From Teichococcus aerophilus (GTDB taxonomy: Bacteria; Pseudomonadota; Alphaproteobacteria; Acetobacterales; Acetobacteraceae), in assembly GCF_014490485.1 (NCBI RefSeq), contig NZ_JACTVA010000006.1, positions 1-64,000 on the forward strand: a DNA stretch of 64,000 nucleotides, read 5' to 3'. Both the position numbers and the translations under genes were made by a program. The notes under the pieces are model-generated. The model was not told the origin of the DNA. It made no database searches and worked only from the letters and a program-made list of their open reading frames with translations. How positions within the stretch are numbered: position 1 is the stretch's first letter; every line of letters begins with the position of its first letter. Shown here one piece after another: positions 29,244 to 39,772 of the stretch.

Positions 29244-31097
29244 CTCCGTCTTGCGCAGGTGGACGGCCAGGGCGGCCAGGGCGGCGGGGGTTATGCCGGG
29301 GATGCGGCCGGCGCTGCCCAGCGTGGCGGGGCGGGCGGTAGACAGTCTCTGTCGCATCTCGTTGGAAAGGCCGGCAATGGCGGCGAAGTCGATCTCGTTG
29401 GGGATGGGGGTGCGCTCCTCCCGCTCGATCATCCGAAGCTCCGCGGCCTGGCGGTGCAGATACGGGGCGTAGAGCGCCTCGGCTTCCAGTTGAGTGCGGA
29501 CGCCGGTAGGGAGTTCGGCCAGCCAGGGGAAGGCGCGCTGCACCACCTGGGCGTCGGTCTCCGGCAGTGCCAGGACCTCCAGCAGGTTCCGCCAGCGGCC
29601 ATCCTGGTTGATGGGGATGCCGGCGGCATTCAGGGCCGCCGGGGTGCCGCCTTCCGCCCGGGCCCGCTCCAGCGCCTCCGACACGGCGGCGGCGAAGCTG
29701 CGGTGCTTCGCGGCGCGCTCCGTGCCGACGCAGCCCCAGGCGATCCCGGTCTCGGTCAGCCGCATGCCAGCATTATCAGCGCGCAGGGCCAGGCGATGCT
29801 CAGCCCGGGCGGTCAACATGCGGTAGGGCTCACTGACGCCTTGCAGAGTCAGGTCGTCCACCATGACACCCAGATAGGCGGCGGTGCGGGGCAGGGTGCG
29901 CGCCTCACCGCCACCAGCCAAGGCTGCGGCGTTCAGCCCGGCCAGCAGCCCCTGGGCGCCGGCTTCCTCGTACCCTGTGGTGCCATTGATCTGCCCGGCC
30001 AGGAACAGCCCCGGCACCTCGCGCACTTCCAGCGTCGGCCACAGGGCTCGCGGGTCAACGTGATCGTACTCGATGGCATAGCCGGGGCGGAGGATCGCCG
30101 CCTTCTCCAGCCCGGGAATGGAGGCGATGAAGGCGGCCTGCACGTCCTCCGGCAGGCTGGTGGAAATGCCGTTCGGGTAGATGGTCGGATCGTCCAGCCC
30201 CTCCGGCTCCAGGAAGATCTGGTGCCGTTCCCGCTCCGCGAAGCGCACCACCTTGTCCTCGATCGATGGGCAGTAGCGCGGGCCCACGCCCTGGATCTGG
30301 CCAGAATGGATGGGCGCGCGGTGCAGATTCGCGCGGATCAGCGCGTGCCCGGCCGGGGTGGTGGCGGTGATGCCGCATTCCACCTGCGGGTTGGTGATGC
30401 GGTCGGTCATCCAGGACAGCGGTTCCGGCACCGCGTCGCCCGGCTGCATCTCCAGGCTGGCCCAGTCGATGGTACGGCCATCCAGCCGGGGCGGCGTGCC
30501 GGTCTTCAGCCGCCGCATCGGTAGGCCCATCGCCTCAATGGCCAGGGCCAGGCCGATGGCGGGCGCATCGCCCACCCGGCCCGCCGGGCGGCGCGTCTCG
30601 CCGATATGGATCTCGCCGCGTAGGAAGGTGCCGGTGGTGATGACCAGCGCGCCGCAACTGATGCGCGTGCCCTCCGCCGTCAGCACAGCAGCGATGCGGC
30701 CGGCGGCATCGCGTTCGATCCCTTCCGCCGCCACGGCCAGGATGGTCAGGTTCTTCTGCGCCGCCAGCAGCGCCTGCACGGCCTGGCGGTACAGCTTGCG
30801 GTCCGCCTGGGCGCGGGGGCCACGCACGGCCGGGCCCTTGCTGCGGTTCAGCAGCTTGAAGTGGATGCCCGCCGCGTCGGCGGCGCGCCCCATCAGCCCG
30901 TCCAGTGCGTCGATCTCCCGCACCAGATGCCCTTTGCCCACGCCGCCGATGGCGGGGTTGCAGGACATCTCGCCCAGGGTCTCTAGCTTGTGTGTCAGCA
31001 GCAGGGTCCGGGCCCCGCAGCGGGCGGCAGCGGCGGCGGCCTCGGTGCCGGCATGGCCACCGCCCACCACCACCACATCGAAATTCATGTCGCGCAT
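29232..31097 (-). CDS. mnmG: tRNA uridine-34 5-carboxymethylaminomethyl modification enzyme MnmG
   Basis: A 621-residue FAD protein that acts with MnmE to make cmnm5U/mnm5U at the tRNA wobble position. Seen: [20 protein letters not shown] (dinucleotide site), [47 protein letters not shown] and [16 protein letters not shown]. The start at 31097 gives [14 protein letters not shown]; the methionine at 31088 is equally possible. The open frame extends further into mnmE and is not used. The stop lies within a parS site. Confidence 0.96.
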   Translation of the reverse strand: MRDMNFDVVVVGGGHAGTEAAAAAARCGARTLLLTHKLETLGEMSCNPAIGGVGKGHLVREIDALDGLMGRAADAAGIHFKLLNRSKGPAVRGPRAQADRKLYRQAVQALLAAQKNLTILAVAAEGIERDAAGRIAAVLTAEGTRISCGALVITTGTFLRGEIHIGETRRPAGRVGDAPAIGLALAIEAMGLPMRRLKTGTPPRLDGRTIDWASLEMQPGDAVPEPLSWMTDRITNPQVECGITATTPAGHALIRANLHRAPIHSGQIQGVGPRYCPSIEDKVVRFAERERHQIFLEPEGLDDPTIYPNGISTSLPEDVQAAFIASIPGLEKAAILRPGYAIEYDHVDPRALWPTLEVREVPGLFLAGQINGTTGYEEAGAQGLLAGLNAAALAGGGEARTLPRTAAYLGVMVDDLTLQGVSEPYRMLTARAEHRLALRADNAGMRLTETGIAWGCVGTERAAKHRSFAAAVSEALERARAEGGTPAALNAAGIPINQDGRWRNLLEVLALPETDAQVVQRAFPWLAELPTGVRTQLEAEALYAPYLHRQAAELRMIEREERTPIPNEIDFAAIAGLSNEMRQRLSTARPATLGSAGRIPGITPAALAALAVHLRKTERFT

Positions 31098-31122
31098 GCC
31101 GGCGGGTATACCGCCCCGCGCG

Positions 31123-32436
31123 TCATTTTCCGATGCAGAAATCCCCGAATACGACGTCCAGCACATCCTCGACGCCGACATGCCCTGTCAGCCGCCCCAG
31201 TGCACGCACGGCCGCGCGCAGGGATTCGGCGGCAAGCTCTGGCAAGGGCGCCGTCACGGCCTCATCCAACCAGGATGCTGCCTCCTGCAGCGCCGCGCGG
31301 TGTCGCGGGCGCGTCAGGCTCGCTTCCTCGGAGAGGCCGGCGCGGGCGACGGCGGCCTCGGTCAGCGCCGCCTGCAAGCCTTCCAGTCCCACACCGGTCC
31401 GGGCCGAGATCGCCAGCGGCGCCTGGCTGCCTATCAGCGCCGGCGGCGGTGCCAGATCCGTCTTGTTGACGACCGGCAGCACCCCGGGTGCGATCAGCGC
31501 CAAAGTCTCCGCATCCGGCGGGTTGTCGGCGGCGAAGACGGCCAGGACGATGTCCGCCTCTTCCGCCCGCCTGCGGGCGCGGCGCACGCCCTCGGCCTCG
31601 ATCTCGTCCGGTGCGTCCCGTAGCCCGGCGGTGTCGGCTAGCAGCACCGGAATGCCGCCCAGCTCCAACCGCACTTCCACCACGTCCCGCGTCGTACCCG
31701 CCTGGGCGGAGACGATGGCCGCCTCCCGCCCCGCCAGGGCATTCAGCAGCGAGCTCTTGCCGGCATTCGGTGCGCCGAGGATGGCGACCCACAGCCCCTG
31801 CCGCAGCCGTTCTCCCCGTCCGCCATCGTCCAGATGTGCGCGGATCTCGGCGGCCAAGCTGGCGGCGCCGGCTCGCATCTGCGCTTCCAGGTCGTTCGGT
31901 AGGCCGTCCTCGGCGAACTCGATCGCGGCCTCTTGGTGCGCCAGCAGGCGGGTCAGCCGACCCGCCCAGCCGGCGTAGCGTATGGCCAGGGCGCCACCCG
32001 CTTGCCGCAGCGCCTGGCGGCGTTGGGCTGCCGTCTCCGCATCAATCAGGTCCGCGATGCCTTCCGCCGCCGTCAAGTCCAGGCGGCCGTTCAGGAAGGC
32101 GCGGCGGGTGAACTCCCCAGGCTCGGCTGGGCGGGCGCCGCAGGCCACCAGGGCGGCGCTGACACCCTCCCGCACCGCCCTGCCGCCATGCAGGTGCAAC
32201 TCGGCCGAATCCTCGCCGGTGTAGCTGCGCGGGCCGGGGAACCATAGCACCAGCGCATCATCCAGCACCTCGTCCGTCCCCGGGTCGCGCAAGCGGCGCA
32301 GGCTGGCCATCCGCGGCTGCGGCAAGCCCCCCGCCAGGCGCCGCACCACCTCCCCACAGGGCCCGCCCGAAAGCCGCAGCACCGCAATGGCCGCACGGCC
32401 GGAGCCGGATGCGAGAGCGAAAATGGTATCGGTCAT
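31123..32436 (-). CDS. mnmE: tRNA modification GTPase MnmE
   Basis: A 437-residue potassium-dependent GTPase, partner of MnmG. The N-terminal folate-binding domain starts [22 protein letters not shown]. The GTPase domain has [30 protein letters not shown] and VNKTDL, and the protein ends in the obligatory FCIGK. The ATG at 32436 has GGAG about nine bases upstream. It is the first gene of the mnmE-mnmG-rsmG-parA-parB run. Confidence 0.96.
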   Translation of the reverse strand: MTDTIFALASGSGRAAIAVLRLSGGPCGEVVRRLAGGLPQPRMASLRRLRDPGTDEVLDDALVLWFPGPRSYTGEDSAELHLHGGRAVREGVSAALVACGARPAEPGEFTRRAFLNGRLDLTAAEGIADLIDAETAAQRRQALRQAGGALAIRYAGWAGRLTRLLAHQEAAIEFAEDGLPNDLEAQMRAGAASLAAEIRAHLDDGGRGERLRQGLWVAILGAPNAGKSSLLNALAGREAAIVSAQAGTTRDVVEVRLELGGIPVLLADTAGLRDAPDEIEAEGVRRARRRAEEADIVLAVFAADNPPDAETLALIAPGVLPVVNKTDLAPPPALIGSQAPLAISARTGVGLEGLQAALTEAAVARAGLSEEASLTRPRHRAALQEAASWLDEAVTAPLPELAAESLRAAVRALGRLTGHVGVEDVLDVVFGDFCIGK

Positions 32437-32524
32437 TGGGGGAGCTCCATCCGCAGGCCTCGCCGGGCGGCTTACCGGGGGAGGAGGGAGATGGCCATTC
32501 TTTTGGATGAAGGAGCAGGGGAAG

Positions 32525-32768
32525 AAGAAGGCTGGGGAAAGAATTCCCCAGGCCCCTTCTTTTTTCTGCAAGTTTGGCTTGGCGCTTCAGGGCACAGAGT
32601 GAGCGCTGCTTGATGATATTATAATCGGCCACACAGGCTGAACGCCGGTCGCCGGAGATCCAGGGCCTCTGGCAGACCCAATCGATGTTCATGCCCGACC
32701 GCTCAGCAGCCAAACCCAAAACGCGAAGAAAAAAGAAGGGGCCTGGGGAATTCTTTCCCTATCCTTGC
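32525..32768. repeat. Composite terminator-like repeat, element 8
   Basis: The forward arm 32525-32580 (CTGGGGAAAGAATTCCCCAG, then GCCCCTTCTTTTTTCTGCAAGTTTGGC) and the inverted arm 32709-32768 enclose a clear core (GGCTGAACGCCGGTCGCCGG at 32637-32656, preceded by TTGATGATATTATAAT). It lies upstream of mnmE and downstream of the repeat lipoprotein gene, whose own terminator is just beyond the inverted arm. Confidence 0.8.
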
Positions 32769-32790
32769 TTCCTGCCACGGAGGGCACCTC

Positions 32791-32831
32791 AAAAGAAAAG
32801 GGCCGCCCGCGTTGGCGGGCAGCCCTTTCCC
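32791..32831 (-). terminator. Intrinsic terminator of the repeat lipoprotein gene
   Basis: On the minus strand, GGGCTGCCCGCC pairs with GGGCGGCCC around an AACG-containing loop and is followed by TTTTCTTTT. It begins about 28 bases after the stop of the lipoprotein gene. Confidence 0.88.
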
Positions 32832-32858
32832 ATCGAAGGGGGTGCCCCCCCTCCGTGA

Positions 32859-33263
32859 TCAGCGCGCGCGGTTGACCGCGCGGTCGGCGGCGGTGCCGGG
32901 CGGGTTGCCGGGCGTGCCGTCCGCCTGGGTGGGGTAGGCGCCGGAGGTGTTGGTGCCGGCGGCACGGTCCAGGGCGCGGGTCGCCTCGGTGCCCGGCGGG
33001 TTGCCCGGCATGCCGTTGGACTGCATCGGGTAGGCGCCGGAGGTGTTGGTGCCGGCGGCACGGTCCAGGGCGCGGGTGGCTTCGGTGCCGGCCGGGTTGG
33101 CGCGGGTGCCGTCCGACTGGGCGGGGTAGGCGCCGGAGGTATTGGTACCGGCCGCACGGTCCGCCGCGCGGGTTGCGGCAGTGTTGGTGTTGTCGCAGGC
33201 CGCGAGGCCCAGCATCAGGGCGGACACGGCAATGGCGGACAAGATCTCGCGCTGGCGCAGCAT
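32859..33263 (-). CDS. Small lipoprotein made of three 32-residue repeats
   Basis: A 134-residue protein that I cannot assign to a family. A lipoprotein signal ends in LMLGLAAC with the cysteine at residue 23. The rest is three near-identical 32-residue units (30-61, 62-93, 94-125), each ATRAxDRAAGTNTSGAYP followed by xQxxGxxxNPxGT, and a partial fourth unit (126-134). The mature protein would be a surface or periplasmic membrane-tethered rod or linker. GGGAG lies nine bases before the ATG, and an intrinsic terminator follows. The unit is 96 bp, and the DNA copies are nearly the same, so the number may vary between strains. Confidence 0.8.
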   Translation of the reverse strand: MLRQREILSAIAVSALMLGLAACDNTNTAATRAADRAAGTNTSGAYPAQSDGTRANPAGTEATRALDRAAGTNTSGAYPMQSNGMPGNPPGTEATRALDRAAGTNTSGAYPTQADGTPGNPPGTAADRAVNRAR

Positions 33264-33573
33264 GCTGGATAGCTCCCGTTAAAATCGGCCTGTTTCAGAC
33301 CGTCACAGGCCGAGAACGTCCTGCCCGGCTTTCGGTTCCAATTTACTTCGTGGGGAAATTCGCGGCGTGCGGGCCCATCGCGGAAACGCCAGCGTCGCCG
33401 CGCAACCGTTGCGTCAGAAGCCGCGTTCCAGCCTCGCAACGGCTATCCGCGAACGTCCCTGTCCCGCAGCGCCAGAATGGCCGGCTGAGTGAAGGGCGGA
33501 CGCTGACCGGGCCGGAACACCCAATTCGCCTGCGCTTACGGTTTTCCCGCATCCAGACAAGGAGCCATCGATC
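33264..33573. other. Divergent intergenic region, no gene seen
   Basis: These 310 bases separate the repeat lipoprotein and fasciclin genes, which point away from each other, so both promoters should lie here. I did not find a convincing sigma-70 pair, a repeat arm or an RNA gene. AAGGAG lies at 33559-33564 for the fasciclin gene. Confidence 0.6.
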
Positions 33574-34161
33574 ATGCTCACCCGCCGCATCCTGTTCGGC
33601 GCTACCCTGAGTTCCGCCCTGGCGGCCCCCGCCATCCTCCGCGCGCAGGTCGCCGTCAGCGGCGATATCGCCCGGATCCTCGCCGGCACCTCCGAATTCT
33701 CCCGCTTCGTTGAGCTGGCACAGCGTTCGGGCGAGATCGGCCGGCTGCAGGGCACGCAGGCCCTGACGGTGTTCGCCCCCACCAACGCGGCGTTCGATCG
33801 CGCGCCCGTGGGTCTGTTGCAGGACCTGCTGGGCCAGACCGGCGGCAGCCAGAGCGGCTCTCCCGACCAGTTCCGCCTGACGGCGCTGGTGACGCACCAC
33901 TTCATTGCTGGCGTGGCGACCACGACCAGCATGCGCGGTGCGATCCGCGACGTGCCGTCCCTGAACGGTGGCCTGGTGCGGATCGATGGCACCGGCGCGG
34001 TGCCGACGGTAGCCGTGGCCCGCCCCTCCGGCGGCCCGTCCAGCAACTTCGGCACGGGCGCGGGCGGCCAGAACATCCAGCCGCCGGCGCGCATTGTCCT
34101 GGCGGACTTGATGGCCAGCAACGGCATCGTCCAGGGCATCGATAACCTGCTGCTGCCCTGA
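33574..34161 (+). CDS. Fasciclin (FAS1) domain protein, secreted
   Basis: A 195-residue protein. The first 25 residues (LTRRILFGATLSSALAAPAI) form a signal peptide with a paired arginine. One FAS1 domain follows: FSRFVELAQRSGEIGRLQG, LTVFAPTNAAFDR, a variable middle, then VLADLMASNGIVQGIDNLLLP, the canonical last strand. FAS1 domains mediate adhesion or protein contacts. The domain is shortened near TALVTHHFIAG and carries a Gly/Ser-rich insertion (SGGPSSNFGTGAGGQN). AAGGAG is nine bases before the ATG. Confidence 0.92.
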   Translation: MLTRRILFGATLSSALAAPAILRAQVAVSGDIARILAGTSEFSRFVELAQRSGEIGRLQGTQALTVFAPTNAAFDRAPVGLLQDLLGQTGGSQSGSPDQFRLTALVTHHFIAGVATTTSMRGAIRDVPSLNGGLVRIDGTGAVPTVAVARPSGGPSSNFGTGAGGQNIQPPARIVLADLMASNGIVQGIDNLLLP

Positions 34162-34185
34162 TTTCTGGCGTCGCTGAAGCTTCTG

Positions 34186-34226
34186 CGGGGTTGGGGAGGA
34201 AGCTCCTCAACCCCGTTTCCATTTTT
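34186..34226 (+). terminator. Intrinsic terminator after the fasciclin gene
   Basis: CGGGGTTGGGGAGGA pairs with TCCTCAACCCCG (small internal mismatch), followed by TTTCCATTTTT. It lies 24 bases after the stop and just ahead of repeat element 9. Confidence 0.8.
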
Positions 34227-34239
34227 GCCGTGGGGGTGA

Positions 34240-34470
34240 GGAGAAGGCTGGGGAAGGAATTCCCCAGACCCCTTATTTTTCCGGGAGTCTTCGGGTGCTG
34301 GTGCGGAGGCGTCAGCTATTTACGACCGGGCGGGGGATGTCGGCGGTCCATGACCTGCGGCAGCTTACAGCTCAGTCGGGTGGCTTCATCCTCTTCGCAG
34401 TCCTAAAGCCCCACGCCAAACTCGCAGGAAAAAGATGGGGTTTCGGGGGAAATCATTCCCCTGACCTTGC
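34240..34470. repeat. Composite terminator-like repeat, element 9
   Basis: The forward arm 34240-34295 (CTGGGGAA-GGAA-TTCCCCAG, then ACCCCTTATTTTT) and the inverted arm 34411-34470 (CGCCAAACTCGCAGG, then CGGGGGAAATCATTCCCCTG, imperfect). 34471-34824 holds no supported gene; it should include the malic enzyme promoter. Confidence 0.72.
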
Positions 34471-34824
34471 CTTCCGGCTTCAGCCTGACTGTGGTTGGCC
34501 CAGCCGCCAGTGGCGGATCAGGGAAAAGCCCTCACCCGAACTTCGGCGCAGGCTGCCAGACTGAACAGCGGTCGCATGCATGCTGCCTGAGTCGCTGGGC
34601 TCAGCGCCTGAGCAGGCAAGCAGACCGTGGCGGAAGGGTCCCTCGGCCCCTTCAGTGCCGCGTCTCGCTATGGGACCGCAGCGGTTCGACATCACCCTTT
34701 GCGAACGCGTCAAACACGGCATCCCGCAGGTGCGAAGCGGCTCCCTAGTCGGGTCGGGGTTGGGCCGTCATGATGGAGGTTGCATCACGTTCCGTTTTTC
34801 CTTTCTGCCGGAAGTACGATCTCC

Positions 34825-37116
34825 ATGGATGACGTTAAGGCGGCTGATACCCGCACCACTCGCATTACCGCCGAGGAGGCCCTCGCCCTCCACGCCGAAG
34901 GCAAGCCCGGCAAGCTGGAAATCCGGCTCACCAAGCCGCTGACCACCGCGCGTGACCTGAGCCTGGCCTACTCCCCCGGCGTGGCGGAGCCCTGCCTGCA
35001 TATCCACCGGGACCCGTCGCTGGCCTACGATTACACGGCCAAGGGCAACATGGTCGCCGTCATCTCCAACGGCACGGCGGTGCTGGGGCTGGGTAATCTC
35101 GGCGCCCTGGCCTCCAAGCCGGTGATGGAAGGCAAAGCGGCGCTGTTCAAGCGCTTCGCCGACGTCGACTCCATCGACCTCTGCATCGATACCGAAGACG
35201 CGGACGCCTTCGTCAACGCGGTGCGCTACCTCAGCCCGTCCTTCGGCGGCATCAACCTGGAAGACATCAAGGCGCCCGAGTGCTTCGTCATCGAGCAGCG
35301 GCTGCGCGAGCTGATGGATATCCCGGTCTTCCATGACGACCAGCATGGCACCGCCATCGTCGCCGCCGCCGGCCTGATCAATGCCTGCCACCTGACGGGG
35401 CGTGAGCTGGCGGAGACCAAGCTGGTCATCAACGGCGCCGGCTCCGCCGCCATCGCCTGCGCCGAGCTGGTAAAGGCCATGGGTATCCGGCCCGAAAACA
35501 TCCTGATGTGCGATACCAAGGGCGTGCTCTGGCGCGGCCGCACGGAAGGGATGAACCAGTGGAAGTCCGCCCACACCGTCACCACGGACCGCCGCACCCT
35601 CTCCCAGGCGCTGGATGGCGCGGATGCGTTCTTCGGCCTCTCCGTAAAGGGTGCGGTCACGGCGGATATGGTGCGCTCCATGGCGCCCAACCCGATCATC
35701 TTCGCCATGGCCAACCCGGACCCCGAGATCACGCCGGATGACGCCCACGCGGTGCGCCCGGACGTCATCATCGCCACCGGCCGCAGCGACTACCCGAACC
35801 AGGTCAACAACGTCCTCGGCTTCCCCTACATCTTCCGCGGTGCGCTGGACGTGCGCGCCAGCACCATCAACGACGCCATGAAGGTCGCCGCCGCCGAGGC
35901 GCTGGCCATGCTGGCGCGGGAGGATGTGCCGGAGGAAGTGGCTGGTGCCGGCGGTGGCAAGGGCCTGCGCTTCGGCCCGCAATACATCATCCCGCATGCG
36001 TTCGACCCCCGGCTGATCGCCCGCGTCTCCCCCGCCGTTGCCAAGGCGGCGATGGAGAGCGGCGTGGCCCGCAAGCCGTTGATGGACCTGCAGCGCTACG
36101 CGCGTGAGCTGGCGGGCCGCCTGGATGCCGGCATCTCGGCCCTGGAAGCCATTACCGAACGGGTGCGCGCCAACCCGCAGAAGGTGGTCTTCGCCGAGGG
36201 CGAGGAAGAGAAGGTCATCCGCGCCGCCATCGCCTTCCGCAACGCCGGCTACGGCACCCCCGTGCTGATCGGGCGGGAAGAGCGCATCAAGGCCACCGTG
36301 GCCGCGCTCGGCATCCCGCTGCCGGACGGGGTGGAGATCCACAACGCCCGCCTCTCCGGCAGCAACCTGCGCTATGCCGAGTGGCTGTACGAGCGCCAGC
36401 AGCGCAACGGCCTGCTGTTCCGCGACTGCCAGCGGCTGGTGAACCTGGACCGCAACGTCTTCGCCGCCTGCATGGTGGCGCTGGGCGATGCGGACGCCAT
36501 GGTCAGCGGCGTCACCCGCTCCACCGGCGTCACGCTGGAAGGCGTCACCAAGGCGATCGACACCGCTCCCGGCACCGTGCTCTTCGGCCTGACCATGCTG
36601 CTCGGCCGCTCCTCCGGCAGCACCCTGATCGCCGATACCGCCATCCATGAGCGCCCCGACGCCACCACCCTGGCGGAAATCGCCATCGGTGCCGCCGCCG
36701 CCGCCCGCCGGATGGGACTGGAGCCGCGCGTGGCCTTCCTCTCCTTCTCCAATTTCGGCGCACCCGGCGGCACCATCACCGGGCCCGTGCAGGACGCGGT
36801 GAAGCTGCTGGACGGCCGCGGCGTGGACTTCGAATACGATGGGGAGATGACGGCGGACGTGGCGCTCGACCCCCGCCTGCGCGCCCTCTACCCCTTCTGC
36901 CGCCTGACCGGGCCCGCCAACGTGCTGGTGATGCCCGGCCTGCACGCCGCGCACATTCTGACCAAGGCCGTGCCGAACCTGACCAGCGCGACCACGCTGG
37001 GCCCCGTGCTGGTCGGGCTGGAACACCCGGTGCAGATCGTCAGCATGGACGCCAGCGTGAACCAGATCCTCGACATGGCCTGCTTCGCGGCCCATGGCGC
37101 GGTGAAGCGGGACTGA
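34825..37116 (+). CDS. maeB: NADP-dependent malic enzyme with phosphotransacetylase-like domain
   Basis: A 763-residue MaeB-type malic enzyme that decarboxylates malate to pyruvate with NADPH formation. The N-terminal catalytic half (to about residue 430) has [27 protein letters not shown] and [14 protein letters not shown]. The C-terminal third (about 440-763) is a phosphate acetyltransferase-like domain ([39 protein letters not shown]), regulatory in this family. The ATG at 34825 ([10 protein letters not shown]) is used. The gene converges on the RlmM-like gene. Confidence 0.94.
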   Translation: MDDVKAADTRTTRITAEEALALHAEGKPGKLEIRLTKPLTTARDLSLAYSPGVAEPCLHIHRDPSLAYDYTAKGNMVAVISNGTAVLGLGNLGALASKPVMEGKAALFKRFADVDSIDLCIDTEDADAFVNAVRYLSPSFGGINLEDIKAPECFVIEQRLRELMDIPVFHDDQHGTAIVAAAGLINACHLTGRELAETKLVINGAGSAAIACAELVKAMGIRPENILMCDTKGVLWRGRTEGMNQWKSAHTVTTDRRTLSQALDGADAFFGLSVKGAVTADMVRSMAPNPIIFAMANPDPEITPDDAHAVRPDVIIATGRSDYPNQVNNVLGFPYIFRGALDVRASTINDAMKVAAAEALAMLAREDVPEEVAGAGGGKGLRFGPQYIIPHAFDPRLIARVSPAVAKAAMESGVARKPLMDLQRYARELAGRLDAGISALEAITERVRANPQKVVFAEGEEEKVIRAAIAFRNAGYGTPVLIGREERIKATVAALGIPLPDGVEIHNARLSGSNLRYAEWLYERQQRNGLLFRDCQRLVNLDRNVFAACMVALGDADAMVSGVTRSTGVTLEGVTKAIDTAPGTVLFGLTMLLGRSSGSTLIADTAIHERPDATTLAEIAIGAAAAARRMGLEPRVAFLSFSNFGAPGGTITGPVQDAVKLLDGRGVDFEYDGEMTADVALDPRLRALYPFCRLTGPANVLVMPGLHAAHILTKAVPNLTSATTLGPVLVGLEHPVQIVSMDASVNQILDMACFAAHGAVKRD

Positions 37117-37120
37117 TCGC

Positions 37121-37508
37121 GGGGGGAGGTCTGGGGGAAGGAATTCCCCCAGACCTCCATCTTTTTTCTGTGAGTTTAAAGGGGCTGGGGCTGTTGGGGC
37201 CCTGGCCTTTTTTGTGTGGCGGGGAGGGCTTAGTAAGCGCCTGTCGGCGCTACGGCGGAAGCAAGGGTGGAACAGAACTCCGCCTGCATTCGGGAGGCTT
37301 GCCTTATCCGATGCGCCGGGATGAGGCAGTAAAAATCTCTAGAATTTTAAAATGCTCACAAGGGCTGAACCGTCAGTCGCCAGAGGTCATAGACTACCGG
37401 CGCGGCCCCCGAGGGAACCCTCAAACAGCCAGACCTCACAAAAGCCCGCCAGTAAAAACACCGCAGAAAAAAGATGGGGCCTGGGGGCATTCCTTCCCCC
37501 AGTCTTCC
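37121..37508. repeat. Composite terminator-like repeat, element 10
   Basis: The forward arm 37121-37180 has GGTCTGGGGGAA-GGAA-TTCCCCCAGACC, a perfect 12-base stem, then TCCATCTTTTTTCTGTGAGTTT. The inverted arm 37446-37508 abuts the stop of the RlmM-like gene. The core GGGCTGAACCGTCAGTCGCC lies at 37363-37382. It joins two convergent genes. Confidence 0.82.
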
Positions 37509-38423
37509 TCACTCCCCCAACAGGCAGAACATCAACTCATGCTTGTTGTGCGCGCCATGGAACACCACCGCCCCCGGAATGGCGGCGAAGGCGGCGGCGG
37601 TGTCGTGGTCCGTCTCGCCCTGGAACTTCAGGGTGCAGACGAAGTTCCGGGCGCGCCCGGCGGCCTGCCAGCGTTGCACCAGCCCCAGCAGGCGGGACGG
37701 GTAGCAGATGATGTCGCTGAACAGCCAGTCGACCGCGTCCTGCTTCTCCGGCTCCAGCCCGAAGGCGCTTTCGGTGCGGATGGTCACGTTGGGCAGCGCG
37801 GCGACGGCGGGGTCCATCTGGGCCTTGTCCACCGCCACGACGTCGCAGCCGAGTTGCGCCAGCGCCCAGGTCCAGCCCCCAGGCGCGGCGCCGAGGTCGA
37901 GCGCCGTCTCGCCCGGGCCAGGCCAGCGGCCGAGGCGGGTGAGGGCTTCCCACAGCTTCAGATAGGCGCGGGAAGGCGGGCCCTCGCGGTCTTCCTCGAA
38001 GCGCACGGCGCCGTTGACGAAGGGGCTGGTCTTGGTCGGGCTGGCCAGCATCAGATCCGGCGCCAGCAGCGTCCAGGCGCCGAGATGGCCGGTCGGCGCC
38101 GCTTCGGGGAAGGTAAGGGCACGGGCCTTTACTGGCGGCAGCGCGGCCTCGATCAGCGCGGCGCGGCGGTGGTGCACGGCGGCGTAGAGTGCCCAGTTGC
38201 GCTGGATGCCGCGCAGGGCGGAGGCCGCGCTCTTGATGGAAGCGACGGGGATCTCCCGCACGTCGGTCCAGGTTTCCAGCGCCCAGGCGGCGGTGGCGGG
38301 CGGCGCGGCGGAAAGGGCCAGGCGGCCATGCCAGCGGTCGATGGCCACGCCGGCCCGGCGCAGTTCCTCTTCCAGTTCGGGCTCGAAGCCCTCGGCGGCC
38401 AGGTAGGCGCTGCGGATACTCAT
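37509..38423 (-). CDS. SAM-dependent rRNA methyltransferase, RlmM-like
   Basis: A 304-residue protein. The C-terminal half is an FtsJ/RrmJ-like methyltransferase: ALDLGAAPGGWTWALAQLGCDVVAVDK, then DWLFSDIICYP and FVCTLKFQGETDHD, the Lys and Glu of the K-D-K-E arrangement. The N-terminal half opens with AYLAAEGFEPELEEEL, as in RlmM, which methylates the 2'-hydroxyl of C2498 in 23S rRNA. It is shorter than enteric RlmM (about 366 residues), so the exact target is an inference. The stop sits against repeat element 10, and its start overlaps the DUF423 stop. Confidence 0.82.
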   Translation of the reverse strand: MSIRSAYLAAEGFEPELEEELRRAGVAIDRWHGRLALSAAPPATAAWALETWTDVREIPVASIKSAASALRGIQRNWALYAAVHHRRAALIEAALPPVKARALTFPEAAPTGHLGAWTLLAPDLMLASPTKTSPFVNGAVRFEEDREGPPSRAYLKLWEALTRLGRWPGPGETALDLGAAPGGWTWALAQLGCDVVAVDKAQMDPAVAALPNVTIRTESAFGLEPEKQDAVDWLFSDIICYPSRLLGLVQRWQAAGRARNFVCTLKFQGETDHDTAAAFAAIPGAVVFHGAHNKHELMFCLLGE

Positions 38424-38821
38424 GGGTGCCGCTCCGCGGAGGGGGGGTTAAGGGCCGGCGGGGCAGGGCGGCGGGCGGCGGCGAGGGCCAGCACCAGCCA
38501 GGCCAGCATCAGCACGGTGCCGCCCAGCGGCGCGACGCTGCCGAGCGAGGTGCCGGCCAGCGCCCGCCACCACACCGCGCCGCAGAAGGCCAGGGAGCCC
38601 AGGGCGAAGCCGGCCCCGGCGATGTGCGGCAACGCGCCGCGGCGGCGTTCGGCCAGCAGGCCGGTGGCCAGCAGCGCCAGGGCGTGCCAGCCCTGCATGG
38701 TCAGGGCACTGGCGGCCAGTGCGGCCTGGGCCGCGTCCAGCCCATGCGCTGCCCAGGCGGACAGCCCCACCGCGACGCAGCCGGACAGCGCGCCGAGAAC
38801 AAGCCAGAGGCGGGCCATCAC
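38420..38821 (-). CDS. DUF423 family membrane protein
   Basis: A 133-residue protein of four hydrophobic helices with the DUF423 signature: GALSGCVAVGLSAWAAHGL, TMQGWHALALL and LGSVAPLGGTVLMLAWL. Its function is unknown. It overlaps the genes on either side by four bases (ATGA), so it is read together with the phosphoribosyltransferase upstream and the RlmM-like gene downstream. Confidence 0.9.
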   Translation of the reverse strand: MMARLWLVLGALSGCVAVGLSAWAAHGLDAAQAALAASALTMQGWHALALLATGLLAERRRGALPHIAGAGFALGSLAFCGAVWWRALAGTSLGSVAPLGGTVLMLAWLVLALAAARRPAPPALNPPSAERHP

Positions 38822-39540
38822 ACACTCTCCTGCACGGGAAGCCGCACTTCGGGGCGGGTTGCCTCATCGGGCGCCCAGCCATCTGCCGCGCGGCGGAACA
38901 GCGGCGTGGCGAAGGCGGCAGCCACGGGCACGTCGGTAGGCCAAGTGGGCAGCCAGCGGTCGCCCTGCGCCATACCGACGCACAGACCCACCGGGCGTAC
39001 CCCTGCCGTTCCTAGCAGCGCTAGCCCGGCCAGCGCGGAGCTGCCGGTGCTGATCACGTCATCCACCAGCAGCACGCGCTTGCCACGCAGCCGGGCCAGC
39101 AGGCGCGGGTCCAGCCACATGCGCCGCGCGTCTGGCGCGGTGGAGGAGGAGGTCGGGACCGACCAGGTTTCCTCGTACCAGTTCTTGCGGGAATAGCCGG
39201 GGGCCACCCAGTTGGCATGCCCCAGCGCCTCGGCCACCGGGCCGCCAAAGACATGGCCCAGAGTCGGCAGCCCGACCACGATGTCCGCCCCCCAATCCCG
39301 CACCGCCTCGGCCATCCAGCCGACGATCGGCCGCAGCACGGCGAAGGATGCCTGGTTGGCAACGAAGCCGGTGACGGCGACCTCGCCATAGTCGCGCAGC
39401 GGCAGCCACAGCCAGCGCCCATCCGGCATGCGGATGGGGGCGGTGGCGGCCCAGGGGCGCGTCTGCGCCACGGCCTCGTAGCGCTGCCAGTGTTCGGCGG
39501 CCGGGTCTGCGGGGGCCGGGTGTGCGGGGGCCTGTTGCAT
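38818..39540 (-). CDS. Phosphoribosyltransferase family protein
   Basis: A 240-residue type I phosphoribosyltransferase. The PRPP-binding motif RVLLVDDVISTGSSA is clear near residue 160; a conserved GADIVVGLPTLGHVFG stretch precedes it. A substrate cannot be deduced; it is not an obvious purine or orotate enzyme by length or flanks. The ATG at 39540 (MQQAPAHPAPA) is preferred over starts at 39582 or 39633, which would add unconserved residues. It heads a three-gene minus-strand run and is divergent from the deacetylase gene. Confidence 0.82.
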   Translation of the reverse strand: MQQAPAHPAPADPAAEHWQRYEAVAQTRPWAATAPIRMPDGRWLWLPLRDYGEVAVTGFVANQASFAVLRPIVGWMAEAVRDWGADIVVGLPTLGHVFGGPVAEALGHANWVAPGYSRKNWYEETWSVPTSSSTAPDARRMWLDPRLLARLRGKRVLLVDDVISTGSSALAGLALLGTAGVRPVGLCVGMAQGDRWLPTWPTDVPVAAAFATPLFRRAADGWAPDEATRPEVRLPVQESV

Positions 39541-39772
39541 GTGCGGCGGATGGCACAGGGCGGGCGAAGATACCAGTCCCATCCTGGCGGCATCAGCTAT
39601 CCGCCCGCATGCCGGCCGGTGCCTGAGGCCCACGTCATCGCCTCATCACGCACCGCAGCTTGGGAGGAGGCCCGACGACGCTCACCCCTCGATCTTTCCC
39701 TGGCCACGCCACACGCTGCCGCCATGCCCGGACCGTTGACGCCGCCCGCCCGTCCCCAGCACTCTTCATTCC

